Assembly (NCBI GenBank): GCA_947631605.1
Contig: CANRMC010000006.1
Coordinates: 1-41,734 of the forward strand
DNA: 41,734 nucleotides
DNA from: an uncultured Lachnospiraceae bacterium
GTDB taxonomy: Bacteria > Bacillota > Clostridia > Lachnospirales > Lachnospiraceae
Reading direction: 5' to 3'
In this document: in pieces, positions 7,568 to 16,053 of the stretch
Layout: every line of letters starts with the position of its first letter
Numbering within the stretch: the stretch's first letter is position 1
The notes under the pieces: model-generated
What the model was told of the DNA's origin: nothing
What the model saw: only the letters and a program-made list of their open reading frames with translations
The model's database searches: none
Made by a program: the position numbers and the translations under genes

Positions 7568-8914
7568 ATGAAGATTCCGGTTCCGGAAGCGGTAGAAACG
7601 ATCATTCATAAACTGAATCAAAACGGGTTTGAAGCCTATATCGTAGGCGGCTGCGTGAGAGACGCCATTCTCGGCAAAACGCCCCATGACTGGGATATTA
7701 CCACATCCGCCCTGCCGGAAGAAGTGAAGGGAATCTTTCGGCGGACCATTGATACGGGCATCCAGCATGGTACGGTAACGGTCCTGATAAAAAACACAGC
7801 TTATGAGATTACGACGTATCGGGTAGACGGCGAGTATAAAGATCATAGAAGACCGGAACAGGTTACTTTTACCAGAAGTCTCGAAGAGGACCTGAAACGT
7901 CGGGATTTTACTATTAACGCTATGGCGTACAATGAAAAAACGGGAATTGTAGATCTGTTCGGCGGTCAGAAAGATCTTAATGACGGGATCATTCGCTGCG
8001 TAGGAAATCCGGACGACCGGTTTGATGAAGACGCTCTCAGGATATTGCGGGCAGTCCGTTTTGCCGCCCAGCTTGGTTTCGTCATTGAAGAAAAGACAGA
8101 AGAAGCCATGACAAAAAAAACTTCTTTTCTGCGGGAGATCAGCGCGGAACGTATTCAGGCAGAACTTACGAAACTGCTTATTTCGGAGCATACGGATAAA
8201 CTGGAGGACGCTTACCGATTGGGCATAACCGCAGTTATCCTGCCGGAATTTGACCGGATGATGGAAACGACGCAGAATAATCCTCATCACCTCTATGATG
8301 TGGGACATCATACATTGAAGGTGCTTGCAAATGTTCCGCCGGAGCCTGTTTTTCGCTATGCTGCGCTTCTGCATGACGCAGGAAAGCCGGAGACAAAGAC
8401 GGTCGACGAAGACGGAACGGAACATTTCCGGCATCATAATGTGGCAAGCGAACGGATCGCAGCTCAGGTGCTGCATAGATTGAAGATGGACAATCGTACC
8501 ATCCATGATGTGAAGAAGCTGGTCTACTGGCATGACTACGGAATCGGGAATGACAAGATGACGATGAAAAGCTTCCGCAGAACCATGAGCAAAATGGGAT
8601 TGGAATACTTTGAACCGCTGATCGTTCTCAGACGCGCCGATATGCTGGGACAAAGCACATATAACCGGGAACGGAAAGAAGAAAATATCCGGTTGATGCA
8701 GGAAATGTACCAAAAGATTCTGGAAGAAAAACAGTGCCTTTCCGTAAAAGAACTTGCCATAAACGGAAAAGACCTGATGGAACTGGGCGTAATGCCGGGA
8801 CCTGAGATAGGAAGAATTTTAAACGAACTTCTGGAGCAGGTGCTGGATGATCCAAACATGAATACAAGAGAAATGCTTACGCTTTCTGCCCAAAAACTGA
8901 TTTATATGGAATAA
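7568..8914 (+). CDS. cca: CCA tRNA nucleotidyltransferase with HD domain
   Basis: A 448-residue class II nucleotidyltransferase that adds or repairs the 3' CCA of tRNA. The head has VGGCVRD (residues 26-32) and the metal-binding pair Asp41 and Asp43 in DWDI. RRDFTINAMA and the EDALRILRAVRFAAQLGF helix complete the poly(A)-polymerase/CCA fold. An HD-type segment, YAALLHDAGKP, follows in the C-terminal half. The ATG at 7568 follows AGGTGAG at a short spacing; a GTG three codons earlier (7559) is the alternative. The gene is tightly linked to proS. Confidence 0.92.
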   Translation: MKIPVPEAVETIIHKLNQNGFEAYIVGGCVRDAILGKTPHDWDITTSALPEEVKGIFRRTIDTGIQHGTVTVLIKNTAYEITTYRVDGEYKDHRRPEQVTFTRSLEEDLKRRDFTINAMAYNEKTGIVDLFGGQKDLNDGIIRCVGNPDDRFDEDALRILRAVRFAAQLGFVIEEKTEEAMTKKTSFLREISAERIQAELTKLLISEHTDKLEDAYRLGITAVILPEFDRMMETTQNNPHHLYDVGHHTLKVLANVPPEPVFRYAALLHDAGKPETKTVDEDGTEHFRHHNVASERIAAQVLHRLKMDNRTIHDVKKLVYWHDYGIGNDKMTMKSFRRTMSKMGLEYFEPLIVLRRADMLGQSTYNRERKEENIRLMQEMYQKILEEKQCLSVKELAINGKDLMELGVMPGPEIGRILNELLEQVLDDPNMNTREMLTLSAQKLIYME

Positions 8915-8918
8915 GAAC

Positions 8919-8962
8919 CCCCTCTGAAACATAAGATAAATGAGAACGATGTTTTGGAGGGG
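8919..8962 (+). promoter_or_regulatory. 14-bp hairpin that sequesters the next ribosome site
   Basis: Arms 8919-8932 and 8949-8962 pair along all 14 positions (12 Watson-Crick and two G-U pairs) around a 16-nt loop. The right arm contains GGAGGGG, the ribosome site of the TTG-initiated gene at 8969. No T-tract follows, so this looks less like an intrinsic terminator than a translational block, possibly also limiting read-through from cca. Confidence 0.6.
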
Positions 8963-8968
8963 ATCGCT

Positions 8969-9952
8969 TTGTCTGATAAAATGTCCGAAGTATTTAGGGA
9001 ATATGACATGGAAGTATTGCAGAACACGAGAGGACGGGGAGCCGTTATTTTGAAAACGGATCAGGGCATAAGACAACTGCGACCTCTGACAGAATCGGAG
9101 AGCCGTTTGAAATCCGAGTACCTGTTTAAGGAGGAGCTATGCGAAGCGGGATTTCCCCGGATAGACAGATGTATTCCAAACCGGGACGGTGAATTGGTTA
9201 CATATGACAGATATCAGAATCCCTATGTGCTGCGGGAATTTTTCGAAGGCAGAGAAATGGGGATTACGGCAAATGAAGATTTAAAAGAAGCGGTTCGAAA
9301 TCTTGCAGAGTTTCATAAGACGGCAAAACGCGTGTATGAAAATAATCCGGAACAGGTCAAAGTCCGGAATGTCTGTGATTTTGCGAGGAAAAACCGGGAA
9401 TTGAAGCGGGTTCGGAATTTTATGCAGAAGAACCGGCTCCGGAGTTTTGAACTTACTTACCTTGATCATTTTGATTATTTTTTTTCCTGCGGGCAGAAAT
9501 GTGAAGAGGATTATCAGAGGTGTATAGAAGGAGAGGAAACGCTTCGTCTGGGGTACTGTCATGGAGCTTACGACCATCACAGCGTCCTGAAAACAGAAAA
9601 CTCTCTTGCCACCATCAATTTTGATAAATTTTATGCCGGAAACCAGCTTGCCGACCTCTATCATTATCTGCGGAAAGCTCTGGAGAAGAATAAATATAAT
9701 TTCCGGATCCTACAGCTTATCATCGAGGAATACAATTCCCGGATTCCGCTTACGGATAAGGATCTGGAATATATTTATATTCTGCTGGAATTTCCGGAAA
9801 AGTTCTATAAGATCAGCAATCAGTATATGAATGCGTCCAAAAGCTGGATCCCGCCGAAACTGGTGGAAAAACTGGATAAAGTCATAGCTGATGAATCAAA
9901 AAAAACAAATACGATTTTTCAATTTCGGGACTATTATTCACTTCACATTTAG
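8969..9952 (+). CDS. CotS-family spore-coat-type protein with degenerate kinase fold
   Basis: A 327-residue cytosolic protein of the aminoglycoside-phosphotransferase-like kinase fold, as in CotS spore coat proteins. The TTG at 8969 is chosen because GGAGGGG ends 6-8 bp before it; the frame upstream of TTG would place the ribosome site inside the gene, and ATG 8981 is the alternative. The N-lobe shows VILKTDQG and a REFFEG hinge. The catalytic loop reads CHGAYDHHSVL where active relatives have HGDxxxxN, so Asp is replaced by Ala and Asn by Ser; the metal motif reads INFDKFY. A C-terminal block ending in FPEKFYKISNQY matches clostridial CotS-like proteins. A structural role in the spore coat is likely but unproven. 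Confidence 0.75.
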   Translation: MSDKMSEVFREYDMEVLQNTRGRGAVILKTDQGIRQLRPLTESESRLKSEYLFKEELCEAGFPRIDRCIPNRDGELVTYDRYQNPYVLREFFEGREMGITANEDLKEAVRNLAEFHKTAKRVYENNPEQVKVRNVCDFARKNRELKRVRNFMQKNRLRSFELTYLDHFDYFFSCGQKCEEDYQRCIEGEETLRLGYCHGAYDHHSVLKTENSLATINFDKFYAGNQLADLYHYLRKALEKNKYNFRILQLIIEEYNSRIPLTDKDLEYIYILLEFPEKFYKISNQYMNASKSWIPPKLVEKLDKVIADESKKTNTIFQFRDYYSLHI

Positions 9953-9970
9953 GGTGGAATCATGTATAAT
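9942..9970 (+). promoter_or_regulatory. Sigma-A promoter for the phospho-sugar mutase
   Basis: TTCACA (9942-9947) and perfect TATAAT (9965-9970) with 17-bp spacing. The -35 box overlaps the last codons of the CotS-like gene, so the mutase can be expressed independently during growth. Confidence 0.75.
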
Positions 9971-10047
9971 TATCCATAGCGCAGGAAATAATTGGCTCAT
10001 ACACATAACAAGAAATACGATACAAAGAAAAGTCAGGAGGGTGACGT

Positions 10048-11778
10048 ATGGATTACAAGAAAGTTTATGAAGAGTGGATCACGGATCCTTTCTTCAGCGA
10101 AGAGACAAAAAAAGAACTGCTGGCGATCAAAGACAATGAAAATGAGATCAAAGAACGCTTCTATGCGGATCTGGAATTTGGAACGGCAGGTCTTCGGGGA
10201 ATCATCGGTGCGGGAATTAACCGCATGAATAATTACGTAGTTGCAAAGGCGACGCAGGGACTTGCCAATTATATTATAAAGAAAGGCGGGCAGTCAAAAG
10301 GCGTTGCGATCGCTTTTGATTCCAGAAGATGTTCGCCGGAGTTCGCAGACGTTGCCGCTTTATGTCTTGCGGCAAACGGTATTAAGGCTTACCGCTTTGA
10401 GTCCTTACGCCCGACGCCGGAGCTTTCTTTTGCAGTACGCTATCTCGGATGTATAGCAGGTATTAATATTACGGCAAGCCACAATCCGCCGGAATATAAC
10501 GGATATAAAGTTTATTGGGAAGACGGCGCGCAGATTACGCCGCCAAACGATACCGGAATCATGGACGAGGTCAAGAAACTCCGGGTAGAGGAAGCAAAGA
10601 CCATTTCCATGGAGGAAGCAAAGGAAAAAGGACTGTACGAAATTATTGGCAAGAATGTAGACGACGCTTATATTTCAGAATTGAAGAAACTGGTTCTTCA
10701 TCCGGAGTGTATCGAGAAATACGGCAAAGAGTTAAAGATTGTTTACTCCCCGCTGCATGGCACCGGAAATATTCCGGCTCGCAGAATTCTGGCAGAGCTT
10801 GGATTTGAAAATGTCTATGTGGTTCCGGAACAGGAACTTCCGGACGGCGAGTTCCCGACGGTATCTTATCCGAATCCGGAAGCAAAAGAAGCGTTTACCC
10901 TCGCTCTTGCACTGGCGAAGGAAAAGGATGCGGATCTGGTTCTGGCAACCGATCCGGATGCGGACCGTCTGGGCGTTTATGTAAAAGACGCCAAGACAGG
11001 AGAATATATGTGCCTGACCGGAAATATGTCCGGAAGCCTGCTTGCAGAATATGAGATCAGTCAGATCAAAGCAACGAAAGGACTTCCGGCGGACGGACGT
11101 CTGATTAAAACAATCGTTACAACCAATCTCGCCGCATGCGTAGCGGATTATTACGGCGTAAAGATGGAAGAATGTCTGACCGGATTTAAGTTTATCGGCA
11201 GGAAGATACTGGAATATGAGACTTCGGGAGTGGGAACCTATCTTTTCGGATTTGAAGAGAGCTACGGCTGTCTGATCGGAACACACGCCAGAGATAAGGA
11301 CGCTATCGTCGCAACCATGGCGCTCTGCGAAGCGGCCGCTTATTATAAGTCATTAGGCAAGACTTTATGGGACGCTATGAATGATATGTATGAGCGGTAC
11401 GGTTACTGGATCGATGATATTATTACAATCACCATGAAAGGTCTGGATGGTCTGGAGAAGATTCAGTCAGTTATGAAGAAACTTCGGGAAATGAAACCGG
11501 ATCAGATCGCCGGCTATGATGTTTTAAAGATCAGAGATTACAGCGCGGACACTGTTCTGGATAAGAAGACAGGCGCGGTTACTCCGACCGGACTTCCAAA
11601 ATCCAATGTTCTTTATTATGAGCTGACCGACGATACATGGCTTTGCGTTCGTCCGTCCGGAACAGAGCCGAAGATTAAATTCTACTTCGGAGTGAAGGGT
11701 AAAACAATGGAAGAGTCCAAAGAACTTTCCCGTTCGTTTGGCGAAAAGGTACAGGAAATGATTCATAGTCTTGTATAA
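10048..11778 (+). CDS. Phosphoglucomutase/phosphomannomutase family
   Basis: A 576-residue alpha-D-phosphohexomutase interconverting hexose 1- and 6-phosphates, a supply route for nucleotide sugars and glycogen-type pathways. The active-site serine lies in TASHNPPEYNGYK. The magnesium loop is DPDADRLG. The sugar-binding loop is GFEESYG, and the phosphate-binding loop near the end is RPSGTEPKIKFYFG. The length fits the PgcA-like long form of Firmicutes. CAGGAGGGTG lies directly before the ATG. The gene has its own promoter at 9942 and a strong terminator at 11806, so it is monocistronic. Confidence 0.92.
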   Translation: MDYKKVYEEWITDPFFSEETKKELLAIKDNENEIKERFYADLEFGTAGLRGIIGAGINRMNNYVVAKATQGLANYIIKKGGQSKGVAIAFDSRRCSPEFADVAALCLAANGIKAYRFESLRPTPELSFAVRYLGCIAGINITASHNPPEYNGYKVYWEDGAQITPPNDTGIMDEVKKLRVEEAKTISMEEAKEKGLYEIIGKNVDDAYISELKKLVLHPECIEKYGKELKIVYSPLHGTGNIPARRILAELGFENVYVVPEQELPDGEFPTVSYPNPEAKEAFTLALALAKEKDADLVLATDPDADRLGVYVKDAKTGEYMCLTGNMSGSLLAEYEISQIKATKGLPADGRLIKTIVTTNLAACVADYYGVKMEECLTGFKFIGRKILEYETSGVGTYLFGFEESYGCLIGTHARDKDAIVATMALCEAAAYYKSLGKTLWDAMNDMYERYGYWIDDIITITMKGLDGLEKIQSVMKKLREMKPDQIAGYDVLKIRDYSADTVLDKKTGAVTPTGLPKSNVLYYELTDDTWLCVRPSGTEPKIKFYFGVKGKTMEESKELSRSFGEKVQEMIHSLV

Positions 11779-11805
11779 GAATTATTTAATTTCATAAAAT
11801 GTGAC

Positions 11806-11846
11806 AAACCTCCCGCTGAGTGAAAAGCTTCGCGGGAGGTTTATTT
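11806..11846 (+). terminator. Intrinsic terminator after the mutase gene
   Basis: AAACCTCCCGC (11806-11816) pairs perfectly with GCGGGAGGTTT (11832-11842), an 11-bp stem followed by TTATTT. Confidence 0.85.
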
Positions 11847-11871
11847 CTACTGTTGATGATGGCTCTGACAT

Positions 11872-11909
11872 TTCGTGTAAAGGGAAAAGAATTCCGTGTA
11901 AAGAGAAAA
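11872..11909. repeat. Direct repeats spaced 21 bp upstream of a promoter
   Basis: TTCGTGTAAAGGGAAAA (11872-11888) and TCCGTGTAAAGAGAAAA (11893-11909) agree at 15 of 17 positions and start 21 bp apart. They end 9 bp before the -35 box of the CHAP gene, the expected place for a dimeric activator or response regulator. Confidence 0.65.
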
Positions 11910-11918
11910 AATTAGGGG

Positions 11919-11947
11919 TTGACATGTATGTAACAAAATTGTAATAT
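11919..11947 (+). promoter_or_regulatory. Strong sigma-A promoter for the CHAP/ChW gene
   Basis: Perfect TTGACA (11919-11924), 17-bp spacer, TAATAT (11942-11947). The start codon is 39 bp past the -10 box. Confidence 0.8.
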
Positions 11948-11985
11948 ATTTGTCATAAAAAAGAAATAAGATACGGAGGATAAAA

Positions 11986-13599
11986 ATGAAGCAGCATTCA
12001 TTCCGAAAAATACTGGTGACGGCGCTTGCCGTATTTATGATATTAGGAAATCTTGGGATAGAAGCAAGGGCAGCAGAAACCGACTCGCAGACAGGATCTG
12101 GGAACGTCGTATTTGCCCCGCGTCTGGAAGCACCGGCAATGGATAATAAATACTATTATGACGGCGAGTATAACCTGTTTGAAAAATTTGGTTTTGGTAT
12201 GCCGAACTGTACGGCGTATGCATACGGAAGAGCATATGAGATTCTGGTTACGGCATACGGTGAGAAGGTGGGCGCACCGAAATTAAGCCGGTACAATGCC
12301 TGTACCTTTTATACATATAATATTGAAAATAATTGTTATGAATATGGTTCGACTCCCCGGTTAGGCGCCATTGCCTGCTGGTCCGGTCATGGAGCCGGTC
12401 ACGTAGCGGTTGTGGAACAGATTAATGATGACGGAACGGTCCTGATATCCGAAGCCTCCTCCAGTAAAAAGGTGCATTATCGGACCAAGACTATAAAAGG
12501 CGACGGTTCTGACTATGCTTCCGGATATAGTTTTCAGGGATATGTTTATCTGCTTCCGGAACAGGTAACTGTAACAGATCCAATCGGGGATCCTGAGACG
12601 GATGATGATTATTCCGGTTACGATCCGGAAGACGATCTGGCAATTGTTTCTGTTTCTTACCGTACCCATGTGCAGAGTAAAGGCTGGCTGGACTTTGTGG
12701 AAGACGGCGAAATGGCGGGAACCACCGGTGAGAAGAAACGTTTGGAAGGTATCGAAATAAAAGTTTCCGGAAATGACAAAGTAGGAATCCGCTATACGAC
12801 GCATGTGCAGACTTATGGCTGGCAGCCTTGGAGTATGGACGGAGAAATGTCCGGTACAGAGGGTGAGGCAAAACGTCTGGAAGCGATTCGGATTGAACTC
12901 ACAGGACAAGATAAAGATTTATATGATGTCTGCTACAGAGTTCATGCTGAAACTTATGGCTGGATGGGCTGGGTGAAAAACGGTGAACCGGCAGGAACCG
13001 CCGGATATGCAAAACGTCTGGAAGGAATCGAAATCTTAGTGATAAAAAAAGGAAAGACACCGCCGGAACGGTCGGACCAGATGACAGAAGAAGGCTATTG
13101 CGCAGCAGAAACAGATACAGATGTTTATCAGGCAGGCGTTAATTACAAGACGCATGTGCAGACCTACGGCTGGAAGCCTTGGAGCGGTAACGGAATTAAG
13201 TCGGGAACTGAGGGCGAAGCAAAGCGGATGGAGGCAGTCTCTATTAAGCTTATGAATCAGCCGGTATCCGGCAGCGTTGAGTATCTTTCTCACGTTCAGA
13301 CCTATGGATGGGAATCGGAATGGAATGAGGACGGCGCAATATCCGGAACAGAAGGAGAAGCCAAACGTCTGGAAGCCATTCGGATCCGTCTGACCGGAGA
13401 AATGGAAGAAAACTATGATATTTATTACCGCGTTCATGTTCAATCCTTCGGCTGGATGGATTGGGCAGCAAACGGTGAACCGGCAGGAAGCGCCGGATAT
13501 GCAAAACGTCTGGAAGCTATAGAAATCGTTCTGGTAGAAAAAGGCAGTCCGGCACCGGGAAATACAAGTGTTCCGTTTAAGGATGCAACGGAAGAATAG
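11986..13599 (+). CDS. Secreted CHAP-domain hydrolase with six ChW repeats
   Basis: A 537-residue exported protein. Residues 1 to about 29 are a Sec signal peptide ending ARA-A. Residues about 60-190 form a CHAP (NlpC/P60-like) amidase domain, with Cys75 in PNCTAYAYGR and His139 in GHVAVVE as the catalytic pair, so peptidoglycan peptide cleavage is likely. Six ChW (clostridial hydrophobic, conserved W) repeats follow from about residue 222 to 525: three, a short linker, then three more. Each has a (T/V/S)H(V/A)(Q/E) start, a GW pair, G-x-x-(A/S)G(T/S) and KR(L/M)E. Repeats 2 and 5, and 3 and 6, are the most alike, pointing to duplication of a three-repeat block. ChW repeats bind cell-surface components. 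GGAGG precedes the ATG. Confidence 0.88.
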   Translation: MKQHSFRKILVTALAVFMILGNLGIEARAAETDSQTGSGNVVFAPRLEAPAMDNKYYYDGEYNLFEKFGFGMPNCTAYAYGRAYEILVTAYGEKVGAPKLSRYNACTFYTYNIENNCYEYGSTPRLGAIACWSGHGAGHVAVVEQINDDGTVLISEASSSKKVHYRTKTIKGDGSDYASGYSFQGYVYLLPEQVTVTDPIGDPETDDDYSGYDPEDDLAIVSVSYRTHVQSKGWLDFVEDGEMAGTTGEKKRLEGIEIKVSGNDKVGIRYTTHVQTYGWQPWSMDGEMSGTEGEAKRLEAIRIELTGQDKDLYDVCYRVHAETYGWMGWVKNGEPAGTAGYAKRLEGIEILVIKKGKTPPERSDQMTEEGYCAAETDTDVYQAGVNYKTHVQTYGWKPWSGNGIKSGTEGEAKRMEAVSIKLMNQPVSGSVEYLSHVQTYGWESEWNEDGAISGTEGEAKRLEAIRIRLTGEMEENYDIYYRVHVQSFGWMDWAANGEPAGSAGYAKRLEAIEIVLVEKGSPAPGNTSVPFKDATEE

Positions 13600-13603
13600 A
13601 TAC

Positions 13604-15058
13604 TTATTCCTGAACGTCCGCCAGCGTGAAGGTACGGATCGTGGCGTCGTCTATGTTTTTGATGTCTACAATGCGGGTAGCCTGTCTGGAAATGCAGCGC
13701 TCCATGTAATTCCGGACTTCTCTGGCATTTGCAAAGTTCTCATCATGACGCTTCGCAAGCTGATCCAGATAATCGCCGGCGAACTTCTTTGCTTCGTCGT
13801 CCAGCACATACTCCTGCTTTTCGCAGAAGGACAGGAAGATTTCCAGAAGCTGGCTTCCGGTATAATCCTGAAAGAAGATATATTTGTTGAATCTGGATTT
13901 TAAGCCCGGATTGGAATTGATAAATTCTTCCATCAGATCTGTATATCCGGCAACGATGACGATCAGATTGTCCCGATGGTCTTCCATAGCCTTGAGGAGC
14001 GTGTCTACCGCTTCCTGTCCGAAATCTTTTTCCCCTTTATTTGCTGTCAGGGTATAAGCCTCGTCGATGAAGAGAATACCGCCCAGAGCGCTCTCAATTA
14101 CAGACATGGTTTTGGTAGCCGTCTGACCTACATAACCCTCCACAAGACCGGAGCGGTCCACTTCCACAAGCTGTCCGGTTTTTGTAATGCCAAGCTGTTT
14201 ATAGATCTTTGCCAGAAGGCGGGCAACTGTTGTTTTACCGGTACCCGGATTTCCGGAAAAAACCAGATGCAGGGAAATGCTCGGCTGTTTCATACCCCGG
14301 TCCTCCCGGAGCTTTTTTACTTTCAGAAGGTTAATGAGATTGGTGATATCCTGTTTTACCGTTTCCAGACCTGTCAGATCATTTAATTCTTCCAGAAGCT
14401 GTTCGGTTGTTTTTTCTTCCTCTTTCGGAGCGGAATTTCCGGCAGTATCTGTTTTTTTGGCAGCAGGGTTTGTGGTATTTTGCTGCGGTGTAAACGCTTT
14501 TCCCGCTGTTTTTTTGATATTTGATAATTTACTGATGGTGATTTCCTCGTTCGGCGTTCCGGACTGATAGAGTGAAAATTCTTTCAGGTAGTTTTCCAGC
14601 ATGATCGTATAATTGGAAAGATTGCTGACCTCTGTCACATGAGAGCCGTTGACGGAGATAAATTCCCTTCCAAGCGAAGCAAAGACGGAAACCACATACC
14701 GGGAACGTGAGAACCCCTGCGTGGTTCTTCTTGCATGTCCTGACAGATCGGATTTTACGAAATATGTAAGGGAACGGGGAACCGTATTAATGAATTGCGG
14801 GGTTAAGCAGCGGTCATAGCGGAACCGTATAAATTGATCCACTGTCATATGGACGCCCAAATAATCCCATATGAAATCAACCTCCGCCCTGCCGTCGGAG
14901 CCGTCGGACTCATAGAGAAATCCAAGAAACTGTAGGAAGTCGAATTTCAGGATCTCACGAACAGATAAGCGTCCGGAAGCCTGATATTCCTGACTGCTGA
15001 TAGCATCGGCATAGAGCAGGCAGTCGTTGATATCCTGTTTTAATCCCATATCAATCAT
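13604..15058 (-). CDS. SpoVK/CbbX-type AAA+ ATPase with TerB-like N-terminus
   Basis: A 484-residue cytosolic AAA+ ATPase. Residues 30-165 are helical with an acidic loop YESDGSDGRAEVDF, reminiscent of TerB-like domains. A polar linker spans about 185-218. The AAA core has Walker A GNPGTGKTT (269-277), Walker B ILFIDEA (328-334) and an arginine-finger segment LKSRF (387-391). The C-terminal lid region matches the SpoVK/CbbX/EccA clade. Its substrate is unknown: clade members act in sporulation, rubisco activation and type VII secretion, and none of those partners is adjacent. AGAGGA precedes the ATG. It converges on the CHAP gene with 4 bp between stop codons, and no terminator fits in the gap. 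It has its own promoter at 15099-15127. Confidence 0.85.
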   Translation of the reverse strand: MIDMGLKQDINDCLLYADAISSQEYQASGRLSVREILKFDFLQFLGFLYESDGSDGRAEVDFIWDYLGVHMTVDQFIRFRYDRCLTPQFINTVPRSLTYFVKSDLSGHARRTTQGFSRSRYVVSVFASLGREFISVNGSHVTEVSNLSNYTIMLENYLKEFSLYQSGTPNEEITISKLSNIKKTAGKAFTPQQNTTNPAAKKTDTAGNSAPKEEEKTTEQLLEELNDLTGLETVKQDITNLINLLKVKKLREDRGMKQPSISLHLVFSGNPGTGKTTVARLLAKIYKQLGITKTGQLVEVDRSGLVEGYVGQTATKTMSVIESALGGILFIDEAYTLTANKGEKDFGQEAVDTLLKAMEDHRDNLIVIVAGYTDLMEEFINSNPGLKSRFNKYIFFQDYTGSQLLEIFLSFCEKQEYVLDDEAKKFAGDYLDQLAKRHDENFANAREVRNYMERCISRQATRIVDIKNIDDATIRTFTLADVQE

Positions 15059-15098
15059 TTGTTTTCCTCTTTCTTTTTATCTAAAAATACTCTAAACG

Positions 15099-15127
15099 AT
15101 TATATCATAACCAAATCGGTGCGTAAA
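15099..15127 (-). promoter_or_regulatory. Sigma-A promoter for the AAA+ gene
   Basis: On the minus strand TTTACG (15122-15127) and perfect TATAAT (15099-15104) are 17 bp apart. It is divergent from the hisA promoter 16 bp away. Confidence 0.65.
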
Positions 15128-15142
15128 GAATGGAATGATATA

Positions 15143-15171
15143 TTCACAAAATCAAAATGATGTGGTAATAT
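15143..15171 (+). promoter_or_regulatory. Sigma-A promoter for hisA and downstream genes
   Basis: TTCACA (15143-15148), 17-bp spacer, TAATAT (15166-15171). It is back-to-back with the AAA+ promoter. Confidence 0.65.
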
Positions 15172-15217
15172 GTTCTGGTAAGAAAAAACTGCATTTATGT
15201 ACCGGAAGGAGTAAGGC

Positions 15218-16003
15218 ATGAGATTTCGTCCTTGCATTGACATACATAACGGAAAAGTAAAGCAGATTGTGGGAGGGAGCCTGAACGATCAAGGCTCGCA
15301 GGCATTGGAGAATTATGTTTCCAAATGTGACGCCGGATTTTATGCCCGGCTTTATAAGTCCTATGATTTATCCGGAGGGCACATCATTCTTCTGAATCCG
15401 GCGGACAGTCCTTATTATGAAGAAGATGTAAGGCAGGCGGAACTTGCACTTTCCATATATCCCGGAGGATTGATGATCGGCGGAGGAATAACGGCTGAAA
15501 ATGCGAAGCGGTTTATCCGGAGCGGAGCTTCCCATGTAATTGTCACTTCTTATGTATTTCGTGACGGGCATATCGATTATGACCGGCTGGAGGCATTGAG
15601 GGATGCAGTCGGAAAAGAACATCTGGTTCTGGATCTTAGCTGCCGGAAGAAGGACGGGCGTTATTTTATTGTAACGGACCGCTGGCAGAAATTTACGGAA
15701 ACAGAAGTTACGGAGGAAACCCTGACCGCTCTTATGGATTATGCGGATGAATATCTGATCCATGCAGTGGATGCAGAGGGAAAGGTATCCGGTATTGAGA
15801 CGGAACTGGCGGCGCTTCTGGGAAACTGGGGCCGGATTCCGGTTACTTATGCAGGGGGCGTTTCTTCATTTTCCGATCTGGAGCAGCTTCGAAAACTGGG
15901 GCATGGCAGGCTGGATGTCACGATCGGAAGCGCGCTTTCCATTTTCGGCGGGGATATGCAGTTTGAAGAAGTGATTCGTTATATCGATAAACATACTGTC
16001 TGA
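15218..16003 (+). CDS. hisA: Phosphoribosylformimino-AICAR-P isomerase, eukaryotic HIS6 type
   Basis: A 261-residue TIM-barrel isomerase for the fourth step of histidine synthesis. It begins MRFRPCIDIHNGKVKQIVGG with the first catalytic Asp in CIDIHNG. GGGI and the second half with VTYAGGVSSFSDL and DVTIGSALSIFGG form the two phosphate-binding loops. The inserted DGRYFIVTDRWQKFT segment and overall pattern match the yeast/plant HIS6 type more than the usual bacterial HisA. No other his gene is nearby, so it is an orphan copy or the sole one placed outside an operon. GGAAGGAG precedes the ATG. The GH9 gene follows after 50 bp with no terminator between. Confidence 0.85.
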   Translation: MRFRPCIDIHNGKVKQIVGGSLNDQGSQALENYVSKCDAGFYARLYKSYDLSGGHIILLNPADSPYYEEDVRQAELALSIYPGGLMIGGGITAENAKRFIRSGASHVIVTSYVFRDGHIDYDRLEALRDAVGKEHLVLDLSCRKKDGRYFIVTDRWQKFTETEVTEETLTALMDYADEYLIHAVDAEGKVSGIETELAALLGNWGRIPVTYAGGVSSFSDLEQLRKLGHGRLDVTIGSALSIFGGDMQFEEVIRYIDKHTV

Positions 16004-16053
16004 CGTTACAGTATGTGCAGGGTGATAAAGAAAGAAGTAAAGGAGAAAGGAAT

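Noticed and set aside
7061..8713. 550-codon open frame on the minus strand across proS and cca
   Set aside because: It lies wholly antisense to two well-supported essential genes, has an odd His/Phe/Arg/Cys-rich composition typical of shadow frames, and resembles no family.
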